Shown: in pieces, positions 1-6,166 of the stretch
Numbering within the stretch: position 1 is the first letter of the stretch
Layout: each line of letters starts with the position of its first letter
NCBI GenBank assembly: GCA_024694785.1
Contig: JAILJL010000026.1
Span: 1-9,822, forward strand
Source of the DNA: Lachnospiraceae bacterium
Lineage (GTDB): Bacteria > Bacillota > Clostridia > Lachnospirales > Lachnospiraceae
Reading direction: 5' to 3'
DNA: 9,822 bases
Program-made: the position numbers and the translations under genes
The notes under the pieces: model-generated
What the model was told of the DNA's origin: nothing
The model's database searches: none
What the model saw: only the letters and a program-made list of their open reading frames with translations

Positions 1-605
1 ATCTGAACGGAATAGATGGTCTTCTCATATCCGTACACCGTAATCATCTCATTCCCGGTAATCCTGCTTCGGTCCGATATCTCGTCACCCTTATATACAG
101 GCGTATTCTCCGGGATATAGTATTTCTCCCCTCCTATGACAAGCATATCCTTCTCCGGGTCTATGGAGAAGTCGTCCACGTCGTCATAGCAGAAGATATC
201 CGCGGAAATCTTGCATTCCAGAACAAGCTGCTCCGATTCCTTAACTTTAAGCTCAACCACATCACCCGGAACAAGATCGTGTACTGTCATGAAAGAACCG
301 TATCTACTGATAAAAGCGCTTCTCCCCGAGTATTCGAACACATACTTCCTGCTGGATTTACCGATTCTTAAGAAATTAATAAGATGCACATCTTCATTAA
401 TGCCTTCAAATACAAATAATGTCGGAAGTTCTTTCTTAACTTCCTCTTCTTTATCGGCGTTACCTGAAGATACCGGCGGAAGACCGGTTCCCGTACCGCC
501 TATAACTATCGCCGGCGACTTCTTACCGCACGCAGAGAAAACGGAAAGAACGAGCATAACCGCCAACAAAATGATAACCCATCTGCGCATATCCGGTCTT
601 TTCAT
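1..605 (-). CDS. Lipoprotein of unknown function, 3' partial
   Basis: A coding frame starts at ATG 605 and stays open to the left edge, giving at least 201 residues; the C-terminus is missing. AAGGAG lies six bases upstream of the start. The N-terminus is a lipoprotein signal: MKRPDMRRW, a hydrophobic core (VIILLAVMLVLSVF) and the lipobox-like FSAC, with C26 as the predicted lipidated cysteine. A Gly/Pro/Ser-rich linker follows (about 32-50), then an acidic-basic KEEEVKKE patch, and then a mostly beta-rich domain with segments such as LPTLFVFEGI, VVELKVKE and EKYYIPENTPVY. The end of the visible part, NEMITVYGYEKTIYSVQI, recalls beta-sandwich surface lipoproteins with PEGA-like repeats in Lachnospiraceae, but this is only an impression. 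The protein should be anchored on the outer face of the membrane. Position at the end of a polysaccharide run suggests a cell-envelope role. Confidence 0.85.
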   Translation of the reverse strand, partial: MKRPDMRRWVIILLAVMLVLSVFSACGKKSPAIVIGGTGTGLPPVSSGNADKEEEVKKELPTLFVFEGINEDVHLINFLRIGKSSRKYVFEYSGRSAFISRYGSFMTVHDLVPGDVVELKVKESEQLVLECKISADIFCYDDVDDFSIDPEKDMLVIGGEKYYIPENTPVYKGDEISDRSRITGNEMITVYGYEKTIYSVQ

Positions 606-628
606 AATGCTCTCCTTTCCGAACTTTT

Positions 629-1384
629 CTAATTAAGACATGCCGTCTTAAAATCGTTATTATTATATATTACCTTAATCTCCACATCGCCTGCGGCTCT
701 CGCAAGCTCTGCCAATTCCTGATTGATGGTCTTATCCTTATTATCCATAAGTAGAATCACAGGATGAAGCTCACGTTCAAGTACAAAGGCTGCCATCTCA
801 CGTAATGTGGCACCCATGGCATTAATATCTTCCTTATTATATGGCACTCTCGAAGGCTTAACTTCCGTCTTCTTATATATTCCCGCCATCTTAAAAGCTC
901 TCATAAAAAGATATCCCCAGGTATACGCTGCATAGAATACAATCGGATATTTGGTCTTCCTTTTCGGCTTTCTTTCTTTAATCGCCATAAATATATGCGG
1001 ATGAATAATCTCGTAATCCGCAGGTGTACGAAGCTTAAGATTCTTCTTATAATCACCGTAATCGGCAAAAATCTTAACCGTGCCGTTAGGCTTTACATGG
1101 GAAAAATAAGTCTTAAGCGCCGCATAATCCATGTCAAGCGACCGCTTATAGGTCATGCACATATATACTTTCTGCTGAAACTTCTTCGGATACAGATATT
1201 TAAATACCTTACCCTGTCCGATCAGTATACTATCTGTATTTCTCCACTTCAAATCCTTGAAATAGCTGGTGGGCTTATCATGTCTTAAGAATTTGAAATA
1301 TGCCTTATTTGCGAGATAACAAAGAATTGCAGCGACAATTACCACAATCGCGATTATCACACATACCTTAACTATCTGTTCCAT
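629..1384 (-). CDS. Single-pass membrane protein, possible degenerate SGNH-like fold
   Basis: I do not recognise a characterised family. The start is set at the ATG at 1384 because AGGAGG lies six bases before it; a longer reading from 1447 would overlap the reductase and has no such site. The 251-residue product opens with a hydrophobic helix (about 5-24), followed by a basic stretch (KAYFKFLRHDK), so the bulk probably faces outward or is membrane-tethered (side not determined). TDSILIGQG (50-58), YKRSLDMDYAALKTYFSHVKPNGTVKIF (79-106) and LREMAAFVLERELHPVILL (194-212) have the rhythm of SGNH/DltD-type proteins seen in polysaccharide operons, where a Gly-Ser-Ser element precedes a two-strand core. 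The nucleophile serine is not obvious, because Gly-Gln-Gly stands where Gly-Ser-Ser/His is expected. That resemblance is by eye and weak. It lies ten bases after the reductase and 23 before the lipoprotein gene. Confidence 0.85.
   Translation of the reverse strand: MEQIVKVCVIIAIVVIVAAILCYLANKAYFKFLRHDKPTSYFKDLKWRNTDSILIGQGKVFKYLYPKKFQQKVYMCMTYKRSLDMDYAALKTYFSHVKPNGTVKIFADYGDYKKNLKLRTPADYEIIHPHIFMAIKERKPKRKTKYPIVFYAAYTWGYLFMRAFKMAGIYKKTEVKPSRVPYNKEDINAMGATLREMAAFVLERELHPVILLMDNKDKTINQELAELARAAGDVEIKVIYNNNDFKTACLN
633..651. repeat. Short inverted repeat at the end of the membrane-protein gene
   Basis: Seven-base arms TTAAGAC and GTCTTAA with a five-base loop, lying over the last codons of the membrane-protein gene. 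The stem is AT-rich and is followed on the minus strand by TTAGAAAAG rather than a T-run, so it does not meet the usual look of an intrinsic terminator. It may reflect the common CTT-AAG-type codon usage of this genome. Confidence 0.35.
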
Positions 1385-1389
1385 AACCG

Positions 1390-1396
1390 CCCTCCT
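1390..1396 (-). promoter_or_regulatory. Ribosome binding site deciding the membrane-protein start
   Basis: AGGAGGG, overlapping the reductase stop codon and ending five bases before the ATG at 1384 (AGGAGG itself ends six bases before). It fixes this ATG rather than the in-frame upstream one at 1447, and trims 21 residues from the longest reading. Confidence 0.85.
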
Positions 1397-2243
1397 AGTA
1401 TCCCGGACAGCATCTTGACTCGAGAAACATCTTAAAATGTCTGTCAAGCATGCTTATCGTCGCCATATCATCATCTTCTATTGTAAATCCGAATATATCG
1501 GTATTCTCAAGTACACGCTTCCTGCTTGATGTCTTGACTATAGGCACAAGACCTCTCTGCGTATGATGTCTTAACATAAGCTGTGCAACCGAAACACCAT
1601 ATTTACGCGCCAGTATATTAAGGGTCGCATCATTTGCAATCTCAGGAATCATGCGGCACAAAGGACTATATGCCTGCACAACGACTCCATGCTCTTTGCA
1701 GTAATTAACAAGCTCTTCTTCCGTATTAAAAGGATGAATCTCATTCTGCATAACATGTGGCACAATCGTCGCTCCATCCTTAATAAGACGCTCAAAATGA
1801 CGAATCCTGAAGTTACATACACCGATGCTCTTAATAACTCCCTCGTTATAGAGCTTTTCCATACACTTATAAGTCTCTGTATAAAAGTTCGGCTCCGGCC
1901 AGTGGATCAAAAGAAGGTCAAGATATGAAAGTCCTGTACGCTCAAGCATATCATCCACGTACTTTCTGATATCGCCCTTGCTTTCCATCATCTGCCAGGA
2001 ATCAATCTTGCTGTCGATAAAAAGATCGCTTCTCTTAATCTCGCTATGGCAGGATAACGACTTACTAATCGCACGCGCAAGCATCTCTTCCGTATTATAG
2101 CTCGGCGATGTATCAAAACCATAGACACCGTGTGTCAACGCCTCTTCCACAACCTCTTCCATATCGGATTCTTTGTTCATCTGGAAAGAGCCAAGCATTA
2201 TTCTCGGTATTCTGATATCGTTACTTAATGAAATGGATTCCAT
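1395..2243 (-). CDS. Aldo/keto reductase
   Basis: Soluble NAD(P)H-dependent oxidoreductase of the aldo/keto reductase superfamily, of the 2,5-diketogluconate reductase-like group. The complete catalytic tetrad is visible: D44 and Y49 in FDTSPSY, K79 in DSKIDSW, and H114 in LLIHWPEPN. IKSIGVCNF and the later VVVQAYSPLCR belong to the barrel, and VPIVKTSSRKRVLENTDIF forms the usual cofactor-binding segment near the C-terminus. Its 282 residues are normal for the family; the last residues are Cys-Cys-Pro-Gly-Tyr. The ATG lies inside the last codons of the MenD-like gene (19-base overlap) and has only a weak GAGAAAG upstream, so translation probably depends on ribosomes finishing that gene. This tight coupling suggests the reductase acts on the product or a substrate of the MenD-like enzyme, but the substrate itself cannot be read from sequence. 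Confidence 0.94.
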   Translation of the reverse strand: MESISLSNDIRIPRIMLGSFQMNKESDMEEVVEEALTHGVYGFDTSPSYNTEEMLARAISKSLSCHSEIKRSDLFIDSKIDSWQMMESKGDIRKYVDDMLERTGLSYLDLLLIHWPEPNFYTETYKCMEKLYNEGVIKSIGVCNFRIRHFERLIKDGATIVPHVMQNEIHPFNTEEELVNYCKEHGVVVQAYSPLCRMIPEIANDATLNILARKYGVSVAQLMLRHHTQRGLVPIVKTSSRKRVLENTDIFGFTIEDDDMATISMLDRHFKMFLESRCCPGY

Positions 2244-3967
2244 TTTTTAACCGCTTTCTCTACTTTTCTTTCTACTTTTTCCATAGTTGTCTTCTTCTCT
2301 TTGAAGCTGTCACGGAATGCCTTCAATATATCCGCATCCTTGTCCTTCTCTGTGAAGATCTCGAATACCTGCGGGCAATCGGCGGAAGGATTGATGAATG
2401 CATCAATATTCGCATCGAATTCTTCCTTATTGTGTGCCGAGAAGTAATTAAAATGTCTGCTCTTAATCCATCCCTCGGCATCAGTCGAATGCTCTGCCGC
2501 AATATGCCAGTTAATTGTAGGGATGAGTTTCTGTCCCATAAAGTAATGGAACTCGGCCGCACCATGATTATTGATAAGGAAGATTCTTACATTCTTGCCA
2601 ACATGTTTAATCTGCAAAGCATTCATATCATAGAAGAAGCTCAAGTCTCCTATTACAAGGAAGCAAAGCTTATCAGGACTTGCAACGGACTGACCCATGA
2701 AGGTCGACATGGATCCGTCTATACCAAAAGCTCCCACGTTACTGTATGAAGTCATATTAGGTTCTACCGTACAATATGACATGATACGTGTCGCATTCAA
2801 GATACCGAGATGCATAAGGCTTCCCGCAGGCATCTTCTCGGATAACTTCTTAATTGCATATGAATTGGAGTATTCAAGCTCAGGGAATTTCGTTGCCTCT
2901 ACATACTCAGCCCACTGTCTGAAGTACATAAGGTCATTACCTACACCCTCTTCGTCATCGCCGCCGTAATACTTAAAAAAGTCATAAGGCGTACACTCAA
3001 ATACCGTAGTAAGACTCTTAAATACATCACAGACAACGCCATCTTCCGCAACCGACCAGTGCTCGAATCTGCCGCATCTTACACGAAGAAGATCCTTTAT
3101 TCTTGATACAAAGTTACCACCTATGGTAATTACTATATCCGGAATAAATTCATCAAACTTCTCAAGCGGCATAACTTCGCATGCACCATAGATACTTAAG
3201 CTTCCCTCTACTTCTACATTGCTTATACGCTCTGTTGCGATAACGCAGTTATACTTCTTGGCAAACTGCTCCATATATCCGTATTCTTCGCTTGTCGCAG
3301 GTGTTCTCTGTCCGCATACGACAAGGATCTTCTTGGCTTCTCTCAGACGATTCTTGCGGTTCTCCCACATGGCCTCGTCTCTTGCATACTCGATTCTCTC
3401 AATCTTGATAACCTTCGGAAGTCCCTCTTCCTGGAACATTCCGATACCGCCCGATATCGGCACGTTAATCTGAACAGGGCCCATTCCGTGATGCTTAACT
3501 TCAAGCAATGCTTCATTTATGAGTCGCTGACAATACCAGTCATCTTCCGGTGCCTCGATTAAAGGAAGGTTGACACACTTCTTACAGAAGTTCTTGAACA
3601 TATCCACCTGGTCGATCATCTGATTCTCCATCTGACCGAGAAGTCTCGGGTTACGGTCACAGGTAATTACAAGAAGCGGCACTTTTAAGTAGAATGCTTC
3701 CGTTATTCCCGGCATATAATTGGATGCCGCAACAGATGAAGTACATACGATTGCAACAATTTCATTACCAAGCTGCTGTGAAAGTCCGATGGCAAAGTAA
3801 GCTGCGGATCTCTCGTCTACTACGGAATAGCAGGTAAAAAACGGATCCTCTTCAACCGAGTGCGAGATCGGGATATCACGTGCTCCCGGTGACAGAACCA
3901 TATGATGAACTCCGTGTTCTTTCAATAACTGTACAAGATACTGAACATTCTTAATCTTCGAATACAT
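2225..3967 (-). CDS. MenD-like thiamine diphosphate-dependent carboligase
   Basis: A 580-residue ThDP enzyme most like MenD, which decarboxylates 2-oxoglutarate and adds the succinyl-semialdehyde unit to isochorismate. The N-terminal domain has SPGARDIP (26-33), the cofactor-activating glutamate in DERSAAYFAIG (E52), TCDRNPRL (102-109) and ENQMIDQ (114-120). The C-terminal domain has YSNVGAFGIDG (408-418), GDLSFFYDMN (440-449) and NNHGAAEF (466-473), which form the Mg-ThDP site. Arginines R30, R105 and R394 and the N115-Q116 pair match MenD positions. V411, L390 and E472 fall where E. coli MenD has Arg, Ser and Ile (numbering recalled as R413, S391 and I474). The lysine-rich C-terminal tail is unusual. 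No other menaquinone gene is present, and the neighbours handle polysaccharides, so a different acceptor is likely. A GGGGGAG site overlaps the stop of the preceding gene, five bases before the ATG. Confidence 0.88.
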   Translation of the reverse strand: MYSKIKNVQYLVQLLKEHGVHHMVLSPGARDIPISHSVEEDPFFTCYSVVDERSAAYFAIGLSQQLGNEIVAIVCTSSVAASNYMPGITEAFYLKVPLLVITCDRNPRLLGQMENQMIDQVDMFKNFCKKCVNLPLIEAPEDDWYCQRLINEALLEVKHHGMGPVQINVPISGGIGMFQEEGLPKVIKIERIEYARDEAMWENRKNRLREAKKILVVCGQRTPATSEEYGYMEQFAKKYNCVIATERISNVEVEGSLSIYGACEVMPLEKFDEFIPDIVITIGGNFVSRIKDLLRVRCGRFEHWSVAEDGVVCDVFKSLTTVFECTPYDFFKYYGGDDEEGVGNDLMYFRQWAEYVEATKFPELEYSNSYAIKKLSEKMPAGSLMHLGILNATRIMSYCTVEPNMTSYSNVGAFGIDGSMSTFMGQSVASPDKLCFLVIGDLSFFYDMNALQIKHVGKNVRIFLINNHGAAEFHYFMGQKLIPTINWHIAAEHSTDAEGWIKSRHFNYFSAHNKEEFDANIDAFINPSADCPQVFEIFTEKDKDADILKAFRDSFKEKKTTMEKVERKVEKAVKKWNPFH

Positions 3968-3972
3968 TGTTG

Positions 3973-3979
3973 CTCCCCC
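3973..3979 (-). promoter_or_regulatory. Ribosome binding site of the MenD-like gene
   Basis: GGGGGAG, which shares its first base with the stop codon (TAG) of the pyruvyl transferase family gene, five bases before the ATG at 3967. Its strength suggests the MenD-like protein is translated well, independently of coupling. Confidence 0.75.
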
Positions 3980-5097
3980 TATTTGTCAATTATGCTTTCA
4001 AGGTAATCGATCGATTCGGCGCGAAGGTGAGACAGGCTCTCCATTGCCTTATCAAAATCAATCTCCTCATCTATCGTAATTCCGTCGTTAACATTACGAA
4101 CCGGCTCTAAGATTCTTCTATTGATATGAAGAGCGCTTAACAGGTCATAGACTCTGTTGTTAAAACCGCCCTTGGTTGTAAGCTCCGACAAGAACTGCTT
4201 CTTAAATATGATTGAGAATACCGTTCCGTGGAACGAATTGGTAATTACATATTCCGCATCATGGATAAGCGTAAGGAATTCGTTAGGAGTTACGGCATGA
4301 AGTATATCTACGCCGGATTCCCGAAGGTCCATCTTGACACGATTATGAAGATGAACAATCTTCAGGTTCTTTTCCTTTGCAAGTTCCTTCGCATACTCTA
4401 CCATATGATTCTGCGGATGAACCGAATATATGAATATATATTTCTCTTTGATCACTCTGTTCTTATTAACGAGTTCTTCCCATTTCTCAGGCAAAAGAAG
4501 AAGTGTCGGATCGATATCGCAATGAATGTCATCACGTCCCGTAAGCTCTTTTACATAGTCCGCACCGCTCTTCTCGCGAAGAGAGATTCTGTCAAACTTA
4601 CGGATTGCCTCAACATCCTCTTTCTTAAGCTTGTATGTTCCAATGGATACGGCATAGGAATTCTTCATCTTGGAATCTTTGAACTTCTCAAGAAGATAGT
4701 TCCTGTCATTCCCCGATATATCCATGTTCCATACCTGATCGGAACCCGTGATTATCTCGTCAAAGTCCGCTTCCATCTTTGCTTCGTCGCCCTTATTATA
4801 AGGCTTTGAAAGTTCAAGATAACGCTCGGAGAACTTCCTGAACATGTCAGTCTTCTCCTTTACATAAGGAACACCCTTTAACGTATATTTCCAGCTTTTT
4901 AACTTTTTCCTGTTAAGTCCCCAAAGAAGTCTGTATGCCTTCTCCACAAAAGGACATCTGTAATCTATAACCTTGGTATCCATACCGTAATCTCTTAAGG
5001 CTTCCTGAAGGCCGTATGCCTGCAAAAGCGCGCCATAATTGATTGCACGATGAAATGTAAGAATACCGATGGTCTTTCTTTTCCTGTTAGCCGGCAT
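3979..5097 (-). CDS. Polysaccharide pyruvyl transferase family protein
   Basis: Member of the polysaccharide pyruvyl transferase family (PS_pyruv_trans), whose studied members such as CsaB move an enolpyruvyl unit from phosphoenolpyruvate to a sugar as a ketal. Recognisable motifs in order are NYGALLQ (20-26), ITGSDQVWN (116-124), SLREKSG (172-178), DPTLLL (196-201), the very typical TNSFHGTVFS (286-295) and NNRVYDLL (313-320). Its 372 residues are normal for clostridial members found in exopolysaccharide operons. There is no signal peptide or membrane segment, so it should act in the cytoplasm on precursors or lipid-linked units. An AAGGGA ribosome site overlaps the end of the glycosyltransferase gene, from which it is separated by five bases. 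The family is broad and includes members not proven to transfer pyruvate, so the exact chemistry is inferred from family and neighbours only. Confidence 0.92.
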   Translation of the reverse strand: MPANRKRKTIGILTFHRAINYGALLQAYGLQEALRDYGMDTKVIDYRCPFVEKAYRLLWGLNRKKLKSWKYTLKGVPYVKEKTDMFRKFSERYLELSKPYNKGDEAKMEADFDEIITGSDQVWNMDISGNDRNYLLEKFKDSKMKNSYAVSIGTYKLKKEDVEAIRKFDRISLREKSGADYVKELTGRDDIHCDIDPTLLLLPEKWEELVNKNRVIKEKYIFIYSVHPQNHMVEYAKELAKEKNLKIVHLHNRVKMDLRESGVDILHAVTPNEFLTLIHDAEYVITNSFHGTVFSIIFKKQFLSELTTKGGFNNRVYDLLSALHINRRILEPVRNVNDGITIDEEIDFDKAMESLSHLRAESIDYLESIIDK

Positions 5098-5102
5098 TTT
5101 AT

Positions 5103-6164
5103 CTACTTCCCTTTTCTTCTTTTATCTATTCGCTTAGTTACGGAAATCGCTTTCTTTACAAGCTTTCTGTTAAGATACTCGGAATCCTTCGGCTTATCGC
5201 CCATATATTCCGCAATTCGCTCCGCAACCGACATAGGGCATTCGCCCTTATTAATCTTAATTAAATTATTCAGTACAGCTCTTATGAATTCAGGATCCCG
5301 CGTCTTATCGCCTTCCATATGGGACAGGAAAAAGCGATTGCACACTTCCCTGTGAAGATCCGCCATCGAAGGCGCATATTCTTCAATAATCTCTATCATC
5401 TTAACATGGCTTTCTTCCGAACCAAGGCGCGTCTTCTTGTACTTCTCGGCAGTATTCATAACCGAATCAGGATTCTGAAAATAGTGATAATAAGGAGTCT
5501 TGTCAAAAACGCCCTTATTCCAGTTCTTTGCCGCATAAGCAAGCCAGAGCCCATCCTCTGCGATTCTTACATTCTCATCGAAAAGCACCAATTCACCAAG
5601 ACTATTATACAGCGAAGCCTTCTTATATATCTTATTCCATACGTAATTACCGTAGCTTACATAGCCTCCGCCAACACCGACAAGAGATAACATATACTTT
5701 AATATCTCCTCTTTGCCGCCGACTCCGGTAAATCCTTCCTTTGACTGAACAAAGGCGGTCTTATAGACATTATCCTTCGACCATCCGAAATAACCCACGT
5801 CTGCATCTTCATACGGCACATCACCTACCATACGCTTAAGCATATTCTCATAGCAATCGGGATTAATCCAGTCATCCGAATCTATGAAATGAATGAATTC
5901 CCCCGTTGATGCCTTGATTCCGTCATTTCTCGCAGCTGATACCCCTGAATTTTGCTTATCGATTATTACGACCCTGTCATCACCGGCCTTAATCTCCTGA
6001 AGAACCTTAAGCGAATCATCGGTCGAACCATCATTTACAAGGATAAGCTCTATATTCTTATGTGTGGAATTAAGTACCGAATCCGTACAGTTCTTCACAT
6101 ACTTCTCCGCGTTATATACGGGTACTATCACGCTTATCCTGACATTTGCAATATTTCTTCCCAT
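5103..6164 (-). CDS. Family 2 (GT-A) glycosyltransferase
   Basis: Predicted to transfer a sugar from a nucleotide-sugar donor onto a glycan or lipid-linked acceptor on the cytoplasmic side. The N-terminal GT-A fold starts with ISVIVPVYNAEKYV (10-23), then NDGSTDD (44-50), NSGVSAARNDGI (72-83) and the metal- and nucleotide-binding DSDDW (95-99). VWNKIYKK (175-182) and the later acidic pair ED (203-204) fit the acceptor/catalytic-base region of this family. No membrane helix is evident, and the C-terminal 60 residues are rich in Lys and Arg, which could give peripheral membrane attachment (inference). The ATG overlaps the cca stop as TAATG and has AAAGGA about nine to ten bases upstream. Donor and acceptor cannot be assigned. 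The neighbouring pyruvyl transferase family gene, five bases downstream, places it in surface polysaccharide synthesis. Confidence 0.95.
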   Translation of the reverse strand: MGRNIANVRISVIVPVYNAEKYVKNCTDSVLNSTHKNIELILVNDGSTDDSLKVLQEIKAGDDRVVIIDKQNSGVSAARNDGIKASTGEFIHFIDSDDWINPDCYENMLKRMVGDVPYEDADVGYFGWSKDNVYKTAFVQSKEGFTGVGGKEEILKYMLSLVGVGGGYVSYGNYVWNKIYKKASLYNSLGELVLFDENVRIAEDGLWLAYAAKNWNKGVFDKTPYYHYFQNPDSVMNTAEKYKKTRLGSEESHVKMIEIIEEYAPSMADLHREVCNRFFLSHMEGDKTRDPEFIRAVLNNLIKINKGECPMSVAERIAEYMGDKPKDSEYLNRKLVKKAISVTKRIDKRRKGK

Positions 6165-6166
6165 TA
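6162..6166 (-). promoter_or_regulatory. cca/glycosyltransferase stop-start overlap (TAATG)
   Basis: The TAA stop of cca and the ATG of the glycosyltransferase share one base, with AAAGGA upstream inside cca. It joins the housekeeping part and the polysaccharide part of the run. Confidence 0.85.

Noticed and set aside
211..636. Plus-strand open frame of 141 codons
   Set aside because: It lies opposite the lipoprotein gene, which has a clear signal peptide, lipobox and ribosome site; the plus-strand product has low-complexity, Ser-rich composition and no recognisable motif.
1385..1447. Longer N-terminus for the membrane protein (start at 1447)
   Set aside because: It would overlap the reductase by 53 bases, add a hydrophilic stretch before the membrane helix, and ignore the strong AGGAGG site at the internal ATG.
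2228..2749. Plus-strand open frame of 173 codons opposite the MenD-like gene
   Set aside because: The minus strand encodes conserved ThDP motifs through this region; the antisense product shows no family features.
2225..3967. Bona fide menaquinone gene menD
   Set aside because: No other men gene is in view, the neighbours are polysaccharide genes, and several recalled substrate-contact residues differ; I therefore left the gene symbol empty.
4228..4809. Plus-strand open frame of 193 codons opposite the pyruvyl transferase family gene
   Set aside because: It is a shadow of a gene with many conserved motifs (GSDQVWN, DPTLLL, NSFHG); it has no plausible domain of its own.
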